From NCBI RefSeq assembly GCF_963583255.1, contig NC_084804.1, forward strand, positions 33,706,953 to 33,770,952: 64,000 nucleotides of DNA, read 5' to 3'. The position numbers were made by a program, and so were the translations under genes. The first letter of the stretch is position 1; each line of letters opens with the position of its first letter. Under the pieces are notes generated by a model. That model saw only the letters and a program-made list of their open reading frames with translations, ran no database searches and was not told the DNA's origin. The DNA comes from Pyrus communis (Eukaryota > Streptophyta > Magnoliopsida > Rosales > Rosaceae). This document shows, one piece after another, positions 57,997 through 64,000 of the stretch.

Positions 57997-60169
57997 TGAC
58001 ACACCCCGACCGAAATCAGGGCATGTTGGCCATCACGTGAGGGTGACGTAACCATGTGCACAGTGCGGAAGCTAAGAATAATAATAAAAGTACGAACAAA
58101 TAAAAATCAAACTACACACAGAGTAGTTAACATACATGTGCAAACGTAAGTGTGAAAAACAATATTCAGAGCACAGAAAGCCTAGTGCAGTCCAGAGGAA
58201 CAAATACTAACTAAACACACCCCGAGGGGGTCCTACACTGGTGATAATCTGTCAGATATGCCGTGAATTCCTCGTGAGCCACCAAAAGAGCAATCCAAAC
58301 TAGAACCTAGAGGGGCGCAAAACAGAAAGTGTGAGTGGGCAAAAACAAGCTTTTCAAAATCATTTCATTATCAAATGTTCTAACCCCTCGCTGTAAAACA
58401 TGTATAGTTTCCCAGAAAATAGAATATACACATATATAGAAAACATGCTCAGAAATATGCCATGTCGAATGCCTCCATATAAAATGTAAGTAACCCAGGT
58501 AATGTCAAACAATGCAACTAACATGTTAGCCGGAGTCACCTAACGTGACATGTACGGCTGAATCTAGAGCTCAAATCCCCAACTCACTAACTATACCTGC
58601 ACACGAGTCGGAACCACCTAAAGTGGTTTGTACGACAGGATTGGGTGTAAATAAATATGCTCAAGTGCTACGATCACGTGAAGACTAGGCGAATAATCGC
58701 GGGTCACCTACGAGTCGGAACCACCTATAGTGGTCTGTACGACAAGACTGTGCACTTAACTTGGATCCAAGATGAACGTGTGGTGGGGGAGGTGAACATC
58801 ACGTGAATGATTGTGCCCTACTCTGGGCGGGAGCACTAACACCGGGGGTGCAGGTTATGAGCTCTCTACGTATCTCACATAACTACTAATTATAATCATA
58901 AACCATAACTTACCTGGCACTTACCTATGTGTCCGCAACACCAAATATACATATATGCAACTACTAATGCATAAATAAATAGGCAAACGCTATGCATGAC
59001 ATTTAAAACATATAAACATTCCATTTCATTTTCTGGGAAAAACCACAGTATATAGGTATATATGGAAAACCAAAAGCCCACTCACTAGTATGTGGAAGGG
59101 TCGTAACCCCCTTGTCTCGAGTGACTGCGCTCGTCATTGGGATAGGTCTCACCTATATGCGAAACAACTATAAAAACGTCAATTTAAAGCACATAACCAA
59201 AACTAGGTAATAACTTCTCATATAATGCTCAAATGGGGTGTAAGAATACACCAACATGATCTACTCAACCTCACCAACATCCCTATATTTTAAAAATAAT
59301 TTTTTGACCACCCATGCGCCGCCACGCGCCGGCCACGCGTGGCCACGTGTCAGGCATACTGACGGCGTCAGTTAACGCCGTCAAGAATATTCCGTTAAAA
59401 CTAACAAATTCCGTTAAAGTTAACCTAACGCCGTTAAGAATATTTCGTCCAAACTGACGGAATATTCCGTCTTCTTTTCCGGCACACCTTCGGTGCCGTC
59501 GCCGTCGCCGAAAAACCGGAAAAACTTCAAACCTTCTTTTCTCACTCGATTTTCAACCAAATTCTATAAAATTGGTACTAAAATGAAGCTTACAACAAGT
59601 AGAACAAAACCTTACCACTTTCAAGCCTTGAAATTCACGGAATCACGCCGGAGAAACTTCACAAAATCCAGCCAAACCTGCAACTCACAACCCCGACGTC
59701 CAAAACTTTCCAACGAACCACCCTGAGCTTCCTAAGAACCTCACTAAGCTTCCTACAAGTTTCAAATTCCCTGAAAAACAACATTTCACGTATGCATAAA
59801 CAGTGACCAAAATCGGGGTTCCCTGATTCGATGTGAAATCAAATGATTCCTTACCTAAAATGGGTATGGTTAAACTCGTATGATCCTCACGAACACAAAG
59901 ATATAACTTTCCACCTCGATCTGCAATGTTTGCAAGGGTTTTGGTACTTGTCCGTACGAAGAAGAAGAAGAAGAAGAAGAAGGAGAGAGAGAGAGAGAGA
60001 CACGGGACAGGGAAGGTATACGGGAAGGAGATAGGAATGTGAGTGTGTGTGTGGTCCAGATGCAGCCAACAAGCCCACAAAACAAACACCCCAAAATGAA
60101 TAATAACCACTAGGGGCAAAATCGTCATTTCACACCTACGGTACGAATAATTCGGGACGGGCTGTCACA
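57997..60169 (-). mobile_element. Solo LTR nested in the LINE
   Basis: A 2173-bp block starts TGACACACCCCGACCG and ends CGGGACGGGCTGTCACA. It is flanked by the 5-bp duplication AAATA (57992-57996 and 60170-60174). TG...CA ends, 5-bp duplication and no coding capacity indicate a solo LTR left by LTR-LTR recombination. Inside are GACGGCGTCAGTTAACGCCG-type repeats (59360-59470), a GAGTCGGAACCACCTA repeat (58609, 58705) and a GAA/GA microsatellite (59960-60000). Orientation is judged minus because TGTGACAGCCCG resembles known plant LTR starts; this is weak. Confidence 0.75.
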
Positions 60170-60182
60170 AAATATCTAGCTT

Positions 60183-61526
60183 TTAAGACTCGTGCCTAAG
60201 GGGAAGTAGGATTATGGAGGATCCGCCAACACTGCTTAGTAAGAAGAGCATTATTAAACGCTTGGAACTTGCGAAAACCCAATCCATCCTGATTGTTTGG
60301 AAGACCAAGAATATTTTTCCTGACCCAATGAATATGTCGTTCCCTACCAGCCTTCCCTCACCAAAAAGCATAAATCAAAGCATCAAATTCGTTACAAAGC
60401 TCGGCAAGAAATTTAAATAAACCTATCGGGTAGGCAGGTATGGCTTGCACAACTACTTTAAGCAAAACCTCCTTCCCAATCGGAGATAAAGTACATCTTT
60501 TCCATCCCTGAGTTTCGTCAAAATTCTCTCTTTAATATAAGCCAACCCATGCCTCTTAGAATGTCCCCAAACTGCAAGAACTCCCAAATAGGTACCAGGA
60601 TCAAATACAATTTTCATACCAAGAGAGAATGTCCCCAAACTTTAAGAACCCCCAAACTGCAAGAACTCCCAAACAGGAGCAGAGATAACCACAGAAACAT
60701 TAGCACTAAAGAACACATTAGATTTTTGAAGATTTACCATTTGTCCAGATGCCGAACAATAGTCGTTTAAAAGTTGAACAAGATTTGTACAATTTTTCCA
60801 ATTAGCCTTAAAAAAGATTAGAGTATTATCAGTGAAGAATAGGTGTGAAATGACAGGAGCATGAGAACCCATATGAACGTCATCCAAATACTTCCTATCC
60901 ACAACTGATTGAATCATACAAGACAATACCTCACTAACTAAAAGAAATAAGTAAGGGGATAAAGGTCCCCTGCCGAAGACCCCGTGAGGGCACAAACTTG
61001 TCACCAGGTTGCCCATTGAGAATGACAACGAAACTAATTGTACAAAGACAGCTCATAACAATCCTCTTCCACCTAATGCAAAACCCTATTTTCTCCATAA
61101 CAGCATCAAGAATATTTCATTCCACCCTATCATAGGCTTTGTGTATATCCAGTTTAACACCAAACTCAAACTTTCCTTGAGCTTTTCTTAGCTTAAGGAA
61201 ATGAAATAGCTCATGTGCAATTCCGATGCTATCTTAGATTTGTCGACCCGACACCAAAGAATTTTGCATGGGAGAAATGAGACAATATGTGTTGCATTAA
61301 GCTTACGTGGGCAGTCACGTCCATCCAATAGCTCAAAAATTAACTCATTGAGATTATCAGCAAGATCCTCCCAATAAGTATGATAAAAGACACCTTGAAA
61401 CCCATCCGACCCTGGGGCTTTAAGACTGCCCATTTGGAGAGCAGCTAATTTAATTTCCTCGACCGAGACAGGCAGAATGAGAGAATCATTAATCCCAGCT
61501 GTGACCGTCTGTAGGATACACTCCAA
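60183..61526 (-). pseudogene. LINE reverse transcriptase remnant
   Basis: Pieces of non-LTR RT: VEEIKLAALQMGSLKAPGSD then GFQGVFYHTYWEDLADNLNE (RT start), FGRGPLSPYLFLLVSEVLSC, and the catalytic region SHLFFTDNTLIFFKA, where the family has F-A-D-D. The second catalytic aspartate is Asn, so this copy is inactive even apart from its frameshifts. Confidence 0.88.
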
Positions 61527-61699
61527 AACCGAGCCTCATTCCCTCAGCCCAAAAGTAGTGAATAGGTCCATAAAATGCCTTTCAAACAATCTCCTAACCT
61601 TTCCCAGATTGTTCTCCACTGAATCAGCTTCGACCGACAAGTATTAATTCTTTTAAGCCAACAATCCATAGATATCCCCTCACATGGACCAACCCAGCA

Positions 61700-62480
61700 C
61701 TATTTCACCAACTCCCTACACTCATCATCCTTAGCCTAAAAGGCTTCAAACCGAAATCTCATCTTACTTTTCGGAATATCTGGCTCCCTTGGAATAATGA
61801 TTGGATAATGGTCAGAGCCCAATATTGTCACATGGTTAGCAACTGTATTAGGCCACAACTCCTGCCAAAAATTATTGAAGAGCCCTCTATTAATACGCTC
61901 TTGAATGAGAACCTCATTCCATGTACCACGCCAAGTAAAGGCCGACCCTTAAAATCAGCATTCAACAAATCCGCACAATTCATAAAGTGCTCAAAGTATC
62001 TTGGTCTATACGTAGAGCCCCCAACCCCACCAGATTTTTCACTCCCAAATGTATTCATTAAAATCCCCTCCACACAACCACGAGATCGTAGAGGGCAAAA
62101 AATAAGTATTCATCCAACCTCATAACTCTTCCTTTTCTACTATGTACGAGGTGCCATAAACTCCTGTAAACCTCACCCAAGTTTTCTCTCCTAGTTCTCG
62201 AACCTTAGTATCTATGATGTGTTTTGAGGAGAATAAAATATCTACATCCATTGACGCATCCCACCACAAACTAAGCCCACATGCCCTGCCCTGCGGAGCC
62301 ACATTAAATCCATCCACAAAACCCATAGGCATTCGCACTCCATCAATGCGATGATCTTTCATCTTAGTTTTAGAGTGAAAGATCATTGAGGGTTGATATT
62401 TTCTAATGAGCCCATGAAGGGCACAAACTACCGTGTCCGACCCCAGACCACGACAGTTCTAGAAAATACAACTTATGGTG
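61700..62480 (-). pseudogene. LINE endonuclease remnant
   Basis: The start of ORF2 lies near 62480-62400, with a SWSGVGHGSLCPSWAH/CALHGL-type beginning. It is followed by PSMIFHSKTKMKDHRIDGVR (family: IFLxETK), GRACGLSLWWDASMDVDIL and WVRFTGVYGTSYIVEKEEL, all typical of the AP-endonuclease-like domain. The glutamate of the ETK motif is Ser here. Confidence 0.75.
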
Positions 62481-63115
62481 GATTTGCGGTTGTTGAAGGT
62501 CAGTCGCCACAACCCTGGGAAGACTTACCCACCCTTCTTGCCATAAATGCATCTCTTTTCGATTCTGAAAGTTCCTCCAAAACATCCCCCATCTCCTGAT
62601 ACCCAATCGAAACCTCCTGTAAGTTTTCTTTCGCATAAATCGCTCTCTTCAACATAAGGCACCATTCTTTAATGCTCTTCATGCTAGACGTTTCTGTTGC
62701 TTTCCCCTTACTGTTTTCACTCCACTTAGCACTTCAAACCCTTTTAAGTGGTGATTAAATGACCTCTTCAGCTTTTTGTTCATGTCCCATTTTCCCCTGA
62801 TTCCCCAACATCGCCCACCTTCTGTCAAGCTCCCTTTTCTGCTCAACTAGATATCCCCCCCATTCGATTGATGGGAATACTAGGTACCTTTGACATAGCA
62901 CCTCTTTGATCCAGACCCTGTGCTAATGTCGTTCTATGAGAAGACTGAAGATTAGGACTCTCATGTGCAGAACTAAGACTCTCTCGAGTAACAATACTAA
63001 TCTGTCTGACTCTACATGGTCTACCCAGGTGTGTACCCAGTCGTATGCCTTTCTACGATGGTGCTATAAGGAGAGGAACAAATTCCGAATTCCCCTCAGT
63101 CTGGAATGTCTCATT

Positions 63116-63891
63116 CTATAAGTTAGGTGTGTGATCATAAAGCACAGTGCCAGCTACACTTTTTTCCCTAGCACGAACCAAATAAGAAGTGGGAAGGTCC
63201 ACCATCTCCCTTATTGGTTCAATCTTAGTCCATTCCCCATATCTAGTAGCCCCACCACTACTCAGATCACATGAACAGTTCATATTAAGGTGCTCAATTC
63301 TCCCACACCGATAACAGAAATCTTGGAGTCTTTCGTAACGGATTTTCACCCACATATCCTTGTTCGTCTCCTGTGGTAACCAACAACCCTTAATCAATGA
63401 TTTTTTAGTATCTACCAACACCCTTACACAAAGAAAACCTCTAGCCTTAGAGGGATCTTCAACTCCATAAACTCTCATATTTCATGAGTCAAACGTTTAA
63501 AATTAACTTCTGAACTAAGGAATAAGGGCACTCCTCTAATTTGAACCCAAAACGGAACCAAGTCCACTTGAACTTCCTCCAAAGCCAGCTCATGGGGCCA
63601 TTGTTTAACTGAGAAATTTTGCTTCATCACTGCCTAGGGAACCTAGTTTAGAATTTGTGCCGCCGTACTTTGATCCGGAACAGTAATAATAAACAGATTA
63701 TCGCGGACCCATTTTATCTCAACCTTCCCCAACTCTTTCCCTGCGGATCGCAAAATGTTATATACCCCCCACTTATTGAGGGTTCGGTTAACCAGTGCAG
63801 CCCCCACTAGCTTAATCCCAGTATTTATAGATGATAACTCCACAGACCTCTCCAAGTGGACAACCAACTCCTCCACCTCAGAATTTGCCAT
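63116..63891 (-). pseudogene. LINE ORF1 remnant (DUF4283 and CCHC knuckle)
   Basis: 63643-63891 encodes MANSEVEELVVHLERSVELS and SAGKELGKVEIKWVRDNLFI, like the DUF4283 start of plant LINE ORF1. It ends in a stop at 63643. 63116-63478 encodes WVKIRYERLQDFCYRCGRIE then HLNMNCS, the zf-CCHC_4 knuckle. A stop or shift separates the two. Confidence 0.78.
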
Positions 63892-64000
63892 GGATCTTCT
63901 CCCCTTCCATACACCTCAACCTTTTATCCCAGAAAGAAACAGCAAAGATACAATGAAAGTCCAATTTAAGAGAAAACTGAACACTTTAATTTGCTCACCA

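Larger units (their letters stand above)
56341..63910 (-). mobile_element. Decayed L1-type LINE, interrupted by a solo LTR
   Basis: The minus-strand order is ORF1, endonuclease, reverse transcriptase, zinc-finger-RVT, RNase H, then a 22-base A tail (T run at 56341-56362 on the plus strand). It is about 5.4 kb without the nested LTR. Many stops and shifts are present. The 5' end lies near or beyond 63900, so the target duplication cannot be verified within the window. Confidence 0.88.

Noticed and set aside
59940..60034. Arg-rich open frame (RRRRRRRRRR)
   Set aside because: Produced by the GAA/GA microsatellite in the solo LTR.

Overview
The window is plant nuclear DNA. It has spliced eukaryotic genes with GT-AG introns, AT-rich intergenic sequence and many LTR retrotransposons. 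Several repeats (a pol-less Ty3/gypsy element with a characteristic antisense coiled-coil ORF, a Cassandra TRIM, a CGCCTAGGCG-type dispersed repeat) look like those of the apple/pear group of Rosaceae. That placement is inference from remembered family resemblance, not a search.

Four host genes are confidently modelled: a trihelix transcription factor (minus, 13493-14839), the snRNP core protein LSM3 (plus, three exons, 17028-19025), cytosolic fructose-1,6-bisphosphatase (minus, twelve exons, 19646-22588) and a MINDY-type deubiquitinase (minus, seven exons, 34720-41483). A small Dof-like zinc-finger gene or pseudogene lies at 33465-33927. Every exon junction given for LSM3, FBPase and MINDY keeps frame.

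The rest is mostly mobile DNA. (1) 1414-12152 is a complete minus-strand gypsy-type element with two 862-bp LTRs that look identical and TSD ATAGG. It has a gag ORF but no recognisable pol; in its place are fragments of several host genes (a RING domain, an inositol-tetrakisphosphate kinase, a DJ-1 protein and unrecognised sequence). (2) 24142-24787 is a complete Cassandra TRIM with 5S-rRNA-like LTRs (TSD AAAGT). (3) 24880-26444 is a DNA transposon derivative with TTA target duplication. (4) 26633-32317 is a TIR-flanked element split by a decayed Ty1-copia element (27312-32102). (5) 42417-55726 is a young Athila-like Ty3/gypsy element whose second half (end of reverse transcriptase, RNase H, integrase, 3' LTR) is inverted relative to its first half (5' LTR, gag, protease, start of reverse transcriptase), with a chimeric insert of family (1) sequence. 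(6) 56341 to about 63910 is a decayed minus-strand L1-type LINE, itself interrupted by a 2.17-kb solo LTR (57997-60169, TSD AAATA).

Inside introns of the MINDY gene are a LINE remnant and a fragment of organellar (probably plastid) 23S rRNA. The most novel material is the multi-gene capture in element (1), including an in-frame RING-ITPK chimera, and the internally inverted Athila-like element with a 23-bp templated insertion at its junction.
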